In this document: piece after piece, positions 1 to 12,300 of the stretch
Layout of the letters: each line of letters begins with the position of its first letter
Position numbering within the stretch: the first letter of the stretch is position 1
Assembly (NCBI GenBank): GCA_947088415.1
Contig: CAMUGK010000005.1
Location: forward strand, 1-29,437
Direction: 5' to 3'
From: an uncultured Bacillota bacterium
GTDB taxonomy: Bacteria > Bacillota > Clostridia > Christensenellales > UBA1242
DNA length: 29,437 nucleotides
Position numbers and translations under genes: made by a program
Notes under the pieces: generated by a model
What the model was told of the DNA's origin: nothing
Database searches by the model: none
The model's input: the letters and a program-made list of their open reading frames with translations, nothing else

Positions 1-1
1 T

Positions 2-103
2 GAAGAAATAAAGAAAGTAGTTGAACCTGGTGATATTGTTTTATCTATAGGTGCAGGAAATGTAACTCATCTTGCAGACTATTTTGAAGATATAAAAAAA
101 TAA
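2..103 (+). CDS. murC: UDP-N-acetylmuramate--L-alanine ligase, C-terminal fragment
   Basis: Only the last 33 codons are inside the window; the gene starts upstream. The visible tail includes PGDIVLSIGAGNVTHLADYF, which matches the conserved end of MurC proteins (usually PGDxVLxxGAGDI followed by a short helix). MurC is the cytoplasmic ATP-dependent ligase that adds L-alanine to UDP-MurNAc, the first step in building the peptidoglycan stem peptide. The usual Asp after GAG is Asn here. The frame closes with TAA at 101-103, and an intrinsic terminator follows 20 nt later, so murC ends its transcript here. The assignment rests on this short tail alone; another Mur ligase is possible but fits less well. 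Confidence 0.75.
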   Translation, partial: EEIKKVVEPGDIVLSIGAGNVTHLADYFEDIKK

Positions 104-122
104 ATACTAAATTATAATAGCC

Positions 123-151
123 AAAAACGACAACAGTGTTGTCGTTTTTTT
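123..151 (+). terminator. Intrinsic terminator after murC
   Basis: A 12-bp perfect stem (AAAAACGACAAC at 123-134 pairing with 138-149) closes a 3-nt AGT loop and runs into a T tract. The position directly behind the murC stop, and ahead of a separate promoter, fits termination of the upstream operon. Confidence 0.9.
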
Positions 152-186
152 ATTTATTAAATAAATCAAAATTTTCAAGCATTTAT

Positions 187-215
187 TTGACTATTTTTCT
201 GTGAATATATATAAT
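187..215 (+). promoter_or_regulatory. Near-consensus sigma-70/sigma-A promoter for the giant lipoprotein gene
   Basis: TTGACT (187-192) and a perfect TATAAT (210-215) are separated by the optimal 17 nt. The predicted start near 222 gives a leader of about 80 nt. That leader begins with an 18-nt perfect palindrome of A and T at 225-242, which could be a 5' hairpin or a protein site. Confidence 0.85.
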
Positions 216-288
216 TAAATATATTTAAAAAATATTTTTTAATTAGTTATTTTAAGTTTATTTTTGTAAGTTTTTACAAATATTAAAC

Positions 289-295
289 AAGGAGG
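289..295 (+). promoter_or_regulatory. Strong ribosome binding site of the giant gene
   Basis: AAGGAGG, a full anti-Shine-Dalgarno match, sits 5 nt before the ATG at 301. It fixes the start, and the resulting N-terminus is a proper lipoprotein signal peptide. Confidence 0.93.
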
Positions 296-300
296 AATAG

Positions 301-3300
301 ATGAAAAGATTTTGGGTCGCTTTGGTTTCTATTTTTATATTTTTAGGAGGAGTTGCTTTCACTGCTTGCGGTGAGAGAAATTTGTCGCTCGATATTGACA
401 AGTCAAGCATTTCAATTTCACTTGATGATGTCAATGATTATGAAAAAATTGTTTATGCAAAAGTGGATGGAATTGACAAAGGAGAAGTTTTGGCTAAGTC
501 AAACGACGAAGGTGTTGTCAATGCGTCTAGTGCATACAATTCAAGCCTTGGTCAAAATGTAATCACAATTTCTATTCCACGTGATGAAAACAACAATTGG
601 AAAGGTAAGGAAGGTTCAACTCAAATTGTTGTAACATCAAAAGATGACTCAAGTGTTAAAAAGACAATTTCGGTTAATGTTTTCAGTGACATTCAAGGAA
701 TGAGTGAAAAGACTACAGGCTTTGACAAAGATAATGACCCACGCTTTGCTGTTAGAGGCGACAGTGTTGAATTAAATTTTAATGACCTTATTTCAATTTC
801 ACAAGACACAAGACCAGAATGCCGAAAAGATGTTTCTTGGCAAGTTGCTGGTGGCACAATTGGTGCAAGAGTTGAAGCCGGCAACAAATTAATTCTTGAC
901 TCTAACTTCAGAGGTGAAATTGACCCAAAAGATAATTTTGAATATATCACGGTTGTTGCAACTTCAGTTTACAACCCTTCGATTTCAACAAATGTCAAAC
1001 TTAGAGTTTTAAATAAAATCGACATAAACTCAGTTTCAATTACATATTCTCAAACTTCATCAGGTTTTAATCCATTGCCAGATGAGGCCATTCAAATTGT
1101 GCCAAATGTTTCAAATGATGAAAGTGATGGCTATCTTCGTTTGACTTTTAAAGGAAGCAATCTTTTAGATGTAAATCCAATAATTGACGGCGACACAATT
1201 CAAGGTGTGGATGAAAACGGAAGAATAACATACTATCAAATTTTAAAAGCTGAAAGAAACGGTTTCCCAGAATATGATGCAATAAATGAAGAATATGTTT
1301 ATACTTACAGAATTTTTGCACTTGACCAATATCTCGATGATGTTAATGGAAACATTGAACAGGTGTCAGACCCTGTTATTAATGGCGACAGCAAGATTGC
1401 GTTTAATATCAAATATAGCGGTTATGGCTATGGGGTAAACAGCCAAATTGTAAATGTTGGCGTTTATGAAAAAATTAACAAATTGGTTGTAAATCGTGGT
1501 GGCAACGATGCAACAAGCGGAAATGGTCATACAATTTATACATCTTACTCAAATAGATATGGCGAACCTTTTGTTGTTTCTCTTCTTCCAACAACCGTTG
1601 TTAATAAAACAGGAAGATTTACAATAAAGGTTTCATATGACATCAATGACGCTGGTTTTGGTGCTCCAAATTTAATCAATGAAAACACACTTTTTGTTTA
1701 CTATCGCACACGACAAGGCTATAGTGAAGCACTTGCCTTGAGAGAAACTGGCGACAATCAAACTTATGAACTTGTAAACCCAATCCCAGCTGGCGTTAGT
1801 GAAGTTTTCTTTGTTGCAAACGACGCAAATGTTAAAAACCCAATTAGAAATGTCGAAGTTACATTCACTGCGTTAGATAACCCAGATTTTCCTGATGCAA
1901 GCAAGACAATCAAGTTAAATCTTTATCAATCAGCGTCTTCACTCACTTTTGCAAATGAAAGTGAATTGCAAGTGACAGCACCAACTGCCGAAGACAGCCC
2001 AAAAGAAATTTTAAAAGAACTTATTCTTTCAGGGCAAACAACTCTTCAAGGCTTAACCGCTCAAAGTGTAGGCGAAGGATTTAGTGTTGAAATTTTAAAG
2101 GATGCTGGCACTTTCCGTGTAGGCGATGACAACAACAGTATAATTTTTACCGTTAAATTGACAATTTCAGGTGTTGGTTATACAACAGTTGGAGAGAGTT
2201 ATTATTTTATTAAACACGAAAATGGAAGAGAAAGCAATCACTTCTCAGTTTCACTTTTCCTTCCTTTAACAGATGCAAGAATTCAATATTTTGCAGACAC
2301 TGCTTTTGAGGGAACTGATTATGAAGAGATTATTGATGAAAGAGATTATGTCAATAGTTATTCTTACAACAATCAAATCTTTGTTTTAAAAGATAATATA
2401 TTAATTCCACAAACACAAAATCTTTCTTCAAGCCTTAGTGAACTTCTTGTTCGCACATCAAGCACAATAAAGTTTAATGTTTCAACAAATCCTGCTGGTG
2501 GCAGATTTGCAAAAGCAACTGCTCAATTTAGATTTTTTGACAGAACTGAAAAAAATAAAGATTTGTTTGATAATCTTTCTCTTGACAATCCAACTTCTCT
2601 TGCAAGGCTTTTAAATGACGCTCTAAGAACAAGTGTATATCTTTCTTTCAGTGCAAATGGGACTCTTAACACAACCGAACTTGCAGGCTCTACTTATATG
2701 CTTGCTATGTTCTCTGGTTTGGATGAAAACGCCAATCCTATAACTTTGGTTAGAATAATCAAAATTCAAACTAATGTAGTTATGGGCGTGATGACAACTT
2801 CAAGTCGCATGGTTACTGTTTATGCTAATGATTCTGTAAATGATGATGCTTCTTCAACACAAAAACTTTCAGTTAAACATGTTTCAATATCTCTTGGCGA
2901 ACGTCTTGTTGAACCTGTAACTTTTGCAGACTTTGCAAATTTCAAATTTACTTCTTCTGGAATGAAAGAGCCAAAGATTAACACGGCAAATATCATATCT
3001 TGGGAAAATGGATTATACAACATTACCAATGTTCATATTGATGGAAAGATTTTAAGTTTCGACCTTACTGGTTTGACAACAAATGGCAATCCAATTCTTA
3101 CTGATGACCTTATTATCACATATTCTCATGAGCGTGTTTATCGAACAATAGTTTTGAACGTTGAAATTTTGAATGCAGACAGAATCGAAAGCGTTGAATG
3201 GCGTAACAGTGATGAAAATGGATTATATTTTGAAAAGAATCTATCCAATCAATCTGCTTTGTTAGTATTTTCAACATCGCCAACAAACGCAAAAGATAAA

Positions 3301-6300
3301 TCACTCAAGTTTTTTGTAACAACAAAAAATGGCACTCCTGCAAACTTTGTCAGCGTCAAAGATATAGACGGAAGAGGACAAGTTTATGTAGACCCATCAC
3401 AAGGGGCAAGCGGTTATATTTATGTTCTTCCAAACGATTCTTTCAATAGCAATTATATCAAATATTACTATAAAGGTTTGGATGGAAAGGAATTAAGTAA
3501 TAGTTTGTTAGTTTCTAAAATTGGTGAGCCAAAAGATGAAAATGGCTCTTGGTTTGATTATCTTGCTCAAAATGCTTACTTTAAGACTAACAATAAAGAT
3601 GAAAAAGGCAACCCAATTACAGTTGGCTTTGATAAAATCATGGTTAGAATTCCTGTCACAATCGCCGATGGCGAAGGTTGGGACACAGCTTATAGATTAA
3701 TTCATGCCCAAGATTTTACAAAAATTCAAAACCGCCCAACAAGTTACTTTACTGTAATGAACAGCGTAACTCTTTCAAACTGGACGGGTGCAGATTTCTT
3801 TGGTGGCATTCAAGGCTTGACGGGCAATGAAACAATCACTTTAGATGGCAATTCAACAAGTTTTGTTAATACTTTAAACAAACCAAGCAAAATTGATGAA
3901 AATAACAAAGGCGGAATTAGAAACATTAAGTTTGCAGGTCAAGTTTATGGCAATGGCTTTGTTGCAAATCAAAATGATAATATTATAGATAATGTAACAG
4001 TTGATGTTTATATTAAAGGCAATAATGTTTCTTCTTCAATCGTAAATTATACTGGAGAATTTGCCGGCGGTCTTGTTGGAATAAACAATGGCGAAATTTT
4101 GAACAGTGGTGCATTAGGCGTAAGCATTGTTAAAGCCGCATCAAATGCCCAAGAAAACACCTATGTTGGTGGTTTGGCAGGTCAACTTAACGCCAGTGGA
4201 AAGATAGAAAACACTAGATTTGAAATTTACACTTTTAAAAATTTAGAAGAAAAGATTTACTACAATACTCTTAATGGCACTTATGTTGGCGGACTTTTAG
4301 GTTTTGCCAATGGTGGAAGTGTAAGCCTTTCTTATGCCTATGATTATTCAATGATTGAAAATGAAGATAAAACAAATTGCAATCTTATTGGCGCAAACAA
4401 GGGTGGATTTATTGGTTATCTCAATGCTTCAACTTCTTTTGACCAAGTTTTTTCGGTAGTAAATCACAATAAGGCTTTTGGCAGTGCGAATGCAGAAAAG
4501 ACTGCAGAAGACAAATTTGTTGCACAACTTGCTCTTTCAGACGCATATTTGAGTTATTATAAAGAGAATGTTTATACTTCTTTGTTTACTTCTGATGGTG
4601 GTTTTGAAGAAAAGTATAATAATCAAATTAATGCTTCTGTCAATAGTGAAAACTGGCTTTACTCAGGCAGCGAAAATTATTTAAGCTATGTTAATGGCGA
4701 TGGCGACCAACAACATCAACATCTCAAAAATATTTATCAAGAAAGACCACTTTCTCAAGAGGAAGTTTTAGACTCTAAAATAAATAAGTCTGTTAAAGAC
4801 AATAGATATTATCAATCTATTAATGTGGACAAAGATAATGCAGTGTTATTCTTCTATGACACAATGGCAGAACAAGAAAGCTTGTATAGTCAAGAACGTG
4901 AAGCACTTGCAAGTTACAACAGAATTTCACTTGAAAACTTGTTTGGCGAAAATGCTGAAAACCTTATTTTGACAAGTTCAGACCTAAATACTGTTGAAAC
5001 AACAAATGGCGTTTTAACAATCAAACGCACAGGCGACGTAATCCTTACAGTAAGCTCTCGACAAAATTATGCTATTGTTCATAAAATTAATGTTTCTGTA
5101 GTTTATGCTTTAAGCAATATTAAAGCAAGAGTTGTTACAAACAGCCTAACTCAATCACTTGAAAACGGTGGCACTCAAAACCTTCAAAAAGAGCAAAATT
5201 TGTTTGTTCAATACAATTTACAAAACCAAGAAATGTATTTGGGTGTAACAAGTCTAGTGCCTTTTACAATGAAATCTAACAACAGCCCAAGCACTGAAAA
5301 ATTTGGGAATGTTATAACTTTAAAAACTGGTGAAAATAATCTACCAGTTTCAAATCTTGCAGGCAATGGTTTAACATTGCAGACAAACAAAAATACTGCT
5401 GTAGAAAGCATGATAAGCACTTTTGTAACTTTAGATGTGTTTAACGGAAAAGCAGCTTATCAAAATGCAATCAGAGAAAACTTCCAACACAACTTTACAT
5501 TAAGTTTGTTTGAGGGTGCAATCACACTTTCTCTTTCTGAAAAAGTTTTGCCTATTACACCTAATCAAACTGGTGTATTAGATGTTGCTCTTACAACAAA
5601 TAATATAGATGATTATATTGGTGTTGAAATTTCTTATGATGGCAAAACCTTAACTTCTTCAGGTTCGGAAAAGGGACGTATTGAATTTAGTTATGCAGGG
5701 GAAGTTCGTCTTATTGCAACAATTGCAGATTTGACGGATAAACCTATTGAGCCAAGCGATTCTGGAAGATACATCTTAAACTTTAGAATTAACTTTGCTG
5801 TTGCTGATAGTTATAAACTTAAAGTTTCAGATACTCAAGATTATCAAGTTAATGTTTATTCCTTCTCAAAAGTAAAAAGTCAAGAGTTTACTTTGCAAGT
5901 AGACAAACAAGACTTTACAAATCTTGACATGCGTGTTTATTCAACACAAGGTGTTTATGTTGGTGGCGGTGTTACAACTTATTCTCTTGGCGAAGCAGTA
6001 ACTGTGCTTAAACCAGGGGACAGCGCTCTTGTTTCAGTCAATGTCAACCCAGCATATGCATATTTTGATTATTTCACAATGACTGTTGATGGTGGGGCAA
6101 CTGTAAATGCAGTAAGTCTTGGCTATATGACAAATTATCGTGATTTCCAAGATAAGTTTATTGACGGAAGTTATGCAACCATCACAGGCGGCGTAATTGT
6201 AGATCAAAGACCAGACCTTAGTGAAGAAAATCCTAGAGTTGTGTTTAGACTTTGGATTAACCCTAACGTAAATTATGATGCAACACTTAAACTTACAATT

Positions 6301-9300
6301 TCATTCTTTAAAAATGGTCAAGAAAAACCACTAGATTATGCAAACAGATATATTTCAATAAGCTATTTGCAAGAGCCAAAACTTTATGTTGACGGTCAAG
6401 AAAACAATGTGCTTCTTGCAAGGGGAACAACAGTTCCTGTTGTGGTTGAAGTTGACCAAGATCAAACTATAGATATTTCTTCAGCCTCAATTTCAAATGT
6501 TGAAGATGGTGTTCAATTATCAAGAAATTGGGTGGAAGAAAGCAAAAATGGAAGAAAAACTTATACATCTTCTCTTACAGCTAATTTAACTTCAAGCTTA
6601 AAGGAAGGGGCTTCAGAATTCTATCTTACTGTCAGAGTTTCAAGAGTTATCAATGGTGTAACCGAATGGAAGAGTGCAGAGGCAAACATTAAACTTGTTA
6701 ATTTCACGATTGACCCTGAAAACCTTATTTTACCAGATGAAGTTGACAATAATTTTGTCACATATATTGGCATTCCAAAAGTTCTTTCTTTCAACTATTC
6801 ATTTAACCCAGAAAGTTATACTTATGACAAAAACAATATAGAAGCGGTAAACAAAGCCGAAGAACTGAGAGTTTTAAGAAATGAGTTTAATAGAACAAAT
6901 TTCTATAATGCCGAAGAAAGTATAAATTACTCAATCAACTATAAATATAAACTAAATGAGCAAGGAAAGCCTGTTTATGATAATGGACGAAAGGTTCTTG
7001 AACAAATTCCTGTTTGGGAAAGACTTTCTTATTGGTCAAATACTCAAAATTCTTGGGTAAGCATTTATAATACTCAAACAAAGACATTTAATCAAGTTGC
7101 AGGATATTTTGATTTTGTAATTGAAAATCCAGTTAAAGATGAAAATGGCAGAGTTATTGATGGAAACCTTACAGTCGCAGGGGTTGGACTTACAAACTCT
7201 TCAATGAGATTTAAACTTCAAACACTTATTCAAAATGGTTCGGAAGCCAATAGTATTGCAGTTAAAGATTATATATTCACAATGGAAGTTAAACCACATT
7301 CAAGTGAAGACCTTCCACTTATAATTAGAAATGAAACAGACTTCTTGGCATTAGACCCAGCAAATGCAGGTGAAGCTATGTCAAATGCCGAACCACAAGA
7401 TTATATTTTGACAAATGATATTGTTCTTTCTGAATATACACCATTCTCAACCAACCTTATCAGAAGTTTGGACGGAAATGGTTATACAATCTATATTAAT
7501 AGCTTTGATTTAGATGCCGACCCAATTGGCGGAATGCTTAGCCTTGCACTTTTCAATCAAGTTAAGGCAGGCACAACCTTGAAAAATATTCGTGTTAATA
7601 TTTATAATGGTGGTCAAATTGATGTTAATGTTTCTAAATACACAAACGGTGCTCAAATTGCAGGTTTTGCAATAGAAAATGAAAATGGCGGAATAATTAC
7701 AAACTGCGAAGTTGTGGCATATTTCCTTGAAAAGAAAACACTTTCAAAAGTTTCTAATCCGGGAATTAATGTTCGCTTTGTAAAAGCACTTGGCGATGAA
7801 ACTGAACTTGAAATGAAAGAAGGCGTTTCTTGGGCAGGCTCTCGCGTTGCAGGCTTTGTGCTTGACAATCGTGGAAATATCACAAATTCACGTGTTGGCG
7901 GAAGACAAATCACAAGAATAACTGAAAGAGTTGCAAACCTTGCATCAAGCGTTGTTCAAGAACTTCCTGAATTTAATATTTCAGCACAAGGCAACATGGC
8001 AGGTTTTGTATTGAACAACACAAAAGCAATTTCAAGTTGTTATGTTCAAAACCTTGGCATGACAAACAATTCTCAACATAGAGATAAATATCTTGCTGGT
8101 TTTGTAGGTCAAAACTCAGGCAAAATCTTATCATCTTATGTTGAAGGTGTAAAAGAAGAAAATCAAACAGATTCGTTCTGTAATCAAGGTTCAACAATTT
8201 CATCTTCAATAGGTGTTATTGCAGGCTTTGTTTATGAAAATAGTAATGAAATAAATAATAGTTATTCTAATATATTATTATCTAATAATAGAGCAGATAA
8301 TTATATCTCTCTTGCAGCAGGCTTTATTTATCACAACCAAATTGGTGGAAATGTTGAAAATTGCTATTCAGCATCTCAAATTACTGCACTTAAATATTCA
8401 CAAATGAACTTCTCGGGTGTTTCTTATGAAGGAAAACCACTTAATGAAGGTAACGCATTTGTAAATTGTTATTACTATAGCAGCAGTTATTATGGCTCAA
8501 ATTCGGCAACGGAAGAAGCCTATGAAACAGGCGTTACAAAACTTACAGACGTTACAAATCAAAACTACTTTTATGGTTTTGCATTTGCAGAAAACGCACT
8601 TTCTCGTGATGGCGTTTGGTATATTGACCCTAATGGTGGCGTTAAACTTGTTGAGCCAAACATCATTGCAATTTCTCACAGATATGAAGTTGCAATTGAC
8701 AAAGTAAATGAACATGGCAAAACTTATGAACTTCCTTATGCAAGGGTTGAAACTGCTGATGAAGATCAACCTATCAACACAGCATATGGTTCAAAAGATA
8801 ACCCAATAATAATTAGAACTGCACAAGAATTCAATTCTGTTATGGGTGGCTCGACATATCCAGACATTGAAGCGAATTTCAGAAATGGCGACATTACTGG
8901 AACATATAGGCTAGTTGACGATATCAATCTTGGAAGTCTTCCAGTTGATGAAAGTGGAGCGGTTAATCTTTCAAGTATTTCTCGTTCTTTCACTGGCAAA
9001 TTCTACGGAAATGGTTTTTCAATCAACAACATTTCAATCAATACTAAAGATAAACGCTTTACCTTTGGTATGTTTGGAAGCATTGAAAATGCCACAATGT
9101 TCAACTTTAATCTTTCAATCAATCAAGTTGTCAACAACCAAGCAGCAGTTGTTGGCTCGCTTGCAGGCATTGCAAATAATGCTAAACTTGTCAACATCAA
9201 CATTACAAACAATGAGGGGGCAAGAATTGAAGGCTCTAACTTTGTTGGTGGCATGCTTGGCATGGCATTTGGAAATACATCAATCAAAAATGTTACAATT

Positions 9301-12300
9301 GCAGATGCAAATGTTTTGGCAAAGAGATATGAAGAAGATTCAAATTATCAAGTAAATGAAAACGATAGCGCAATATTTACACATGACAAAATGGTTGAAT
9401 GGCGTGATGAATTTTATGCTTCAACAACAAAAGTAAAACTTACAACCACAAAATTGTCACAAGACAAACTAAATTCACTTTACAATTATATCGATTCAAG
9501 GTCATATTCTTATGCTGGTGGTCTTGTGGGATATGCCGATGTATTTGGCGTTGGCGAAAATCCAGTTTATCAATATGCCAAAAAGACAATCTTAAAAGAT
9601 TACAGCATTTCGACATTAAGGGCTTCAGGCGTTATTAATGTCAAAGCACAAGTTGCAGGTGGCTTGTTTGGCTTCCAAGGCGTTAATTCAAAAATTATGG
9701 ACGCAGGTGTAACTTTTGCAGGCAATCAAACTTCAAACAATTCACATATTGTTGCAACTAAATTCTATGCAGGTGGCGTTGTTGGTCAAGCAAATAGTGC
9801 TTTAAGCCAAGTGTTTGCTAAATATGATGCCACAACACAATTGGCTATTGAAGATTCAATCAATGCTTATTACACAAATGGTTCTGGCGAACTTGGAGCA
9901 TTAGACATTTTTGCAACAGGCAAGGAAAACGAAACTTATAAAAATCTTGCAGTAGGTGGTCTTGTTGGTCTTGTTAATGGCGGAAGTATGACCATCAGCT
10001 ATTCAAAGATTAATGCAATATCAAATTCAAGCAATTTTGCAGGCGGTGTGATTGGACAAATTGACACAGCAGGAAGAACAACTTATCGCCCAGATGATGG
10101 CAACAAAGAATTTGAAACAAACTATCTCATGAATGAAGTTTATTCAACAGGAGATGTGCGTGCTAAATTTGACACAGACATGGCTAAGAGCGGAAGAGCA
10201 GGCGGAATTGTAGGTCGCATTAAAGAGAACTCTCACGTTTCACTCATGGCAGTCAATGCAATTAATAAATTTACAGTTAAAAACTATGCAACAGGCGAAG
10301 ATTTTACAAGTGGCGATTTTATCAATAATGGTCAAACTTCTTTTGCAGGCATAGGCGTTTATGCAATCGCAGGCAAAATTGAAGGCGTTTATGATAAAGG
10401 GGCAAATGGCGAATTAATATTAAATCAAAATAAACTTAAAAATACACTTTCATTTATAGATATTGCACAAACACAAGGGGAGGGCGACGATGTTAAAGTT
10501 AACCATTTCCCATCTGTTGGCTTTGTTGCAAATTATGAAATAACTCCAGTTTCAAACCTTGTTAATGTCAAGTTATCAGCATATGAAGACTATTCATTTG
10601 AAAACAAAACACAAAATGATTTCTATGTTGAAAATTACACTGGTTTCACATCTGCAAGTTTTGGCTATCAAACAACATTTGGTGTGTTTATTGGTGGCAA
10701 TGGACTTTGGAGCACAGAAAATTGGGAACAAACAGACAATAAACTCTTCCCAGAAATTCGTTACACCATTGCAAAAGAATCATTTGTTTGGCTTGATGCT
10801 TATGATGCAAGCATAAGAAATGCAATTCGAGAAATGACGGCTTCTTCAAATGTCGAAGTTAGAGTTCGTGGTTATGAAAGTCAAGGCTCAAATAAAGTTA
10901 TAGATATTGACCTTCGCACAATCATTGATTCAATCACAGGTTTAAGTGATGGCAGTGTCACAGCGTATGCAGGAAGAATTCTTACAAATAAAGAAGAATG
11001 GGGTGCAAAAGAAAATGGCGAAGCACCAAGATTGCTTCTTTCAAAACCACTTTTCTCAAGTGTTGGTGGAATTAATGCAAAAAATTTAATAATTGAATAC
11101 TCGAAAGAAAATTATAATCCAACTGGAAATACATTGTTTGATGATCCTTTCAATTCACCGGGAAGGTCAGATTATGCAGGGGCATTTATCAAAGATACAA
11201 TTTCAAACGCTTCTTTCTCTAATATCGAAATTTATGTTAAAGATACAATCTATTTGAGAGGCAGCAATAAGGGTAATTATGGTTTGTTGGCAGCAAGCAT
11301 GGAAAATTGCAACATTCAAGGCGTGAAAATTTTCAACCAATCTAGTGGAAATCCACTTATTGATATTTTCGGTGCTAGCGGAGTTGTTAACGTAGGCTTA
11401 ATTGCAGGAGAATACAGTCAAAGTACACTTTCAACAAGCGATTTGACTATAAGCGGATTGGAACTTACTACTCAAGGTCTTGAAGCAGGCAATACTCGCA
11501 AAAATAATATAATCAGCTTTAGTTCGGGAAAGGCAACTTCTGCAAATATTGGCGCATTCTTTGGACATGTTGCGAAAGAAGCTACATGTCAACAAAACTT
11601 AAATTTCAGACTTGGAAATATTCAAAATGATGGCAATTTTGACAACTTCTCGGTGTTAAATGTTCAAGATTTAAATGCTGGAAGTGTCAATATTGGTGGT
11701 CAAGTAGGCTTGATTGAAAATGTCGCAGGAGAACTTGGCTCATTCAGTAAAAATCAAATTGCCATTGAATTGCGTGAAGATCTCTCTAAGTGTAATGCAG
11801 GTTTAGTTTTCGGACAAACTGTTGGAACTTATCACATTGGTGCTCAAGGAGAAATCAAGAAAATTGAAGGCAGTATTAAAACATTTGATAAGTCTGCAAT
11901 AGGAAATGCTAATCTTGGTGGTTTAGTAGGCGAGGCAAACGATACTTTAACACTAACAAATATTTCAGCAGATGTTCAAATCTCAGGGGATGGCAACAAT
12001 AATTGGGGAAATGAAACCTCAATTGAAAGATTTATTGACAATTTACCATATTCTAATGATGCTAATACTATGCCATCAATGATTGAATCAATCAATGTTT
12101 CAAAGTCAGCAAATATTGGTGGTCTTGTAGGGCAAGCCCAATATTTAATTTACAACGGCTCAGAAAACCAAGCAAATATCATCAATGAAAATCGTTTGCC
12201 TTTAGCAGTGACTTTGATGGGAGAACCTTCATTATTAACAACCAATAATGGACGCGTAAATATGGGTGGTATTGTAGGTCAAGCAATTCAAGCAAACATT

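Noticed and set aside
225..242. The 18-nt AT palindrome as a transcription terminator
   Set aside because: It contains only A and T, so the hairpin would be weak, and it lies just downstream of the predicted start of the giant gene.
104..300. Riboswitch or small RNA in the leader of the giant gene
   Set aside because: The predicted leader (about 222-300) is short and almost all A and T, with no conserved aptamer motif that I can recognise.
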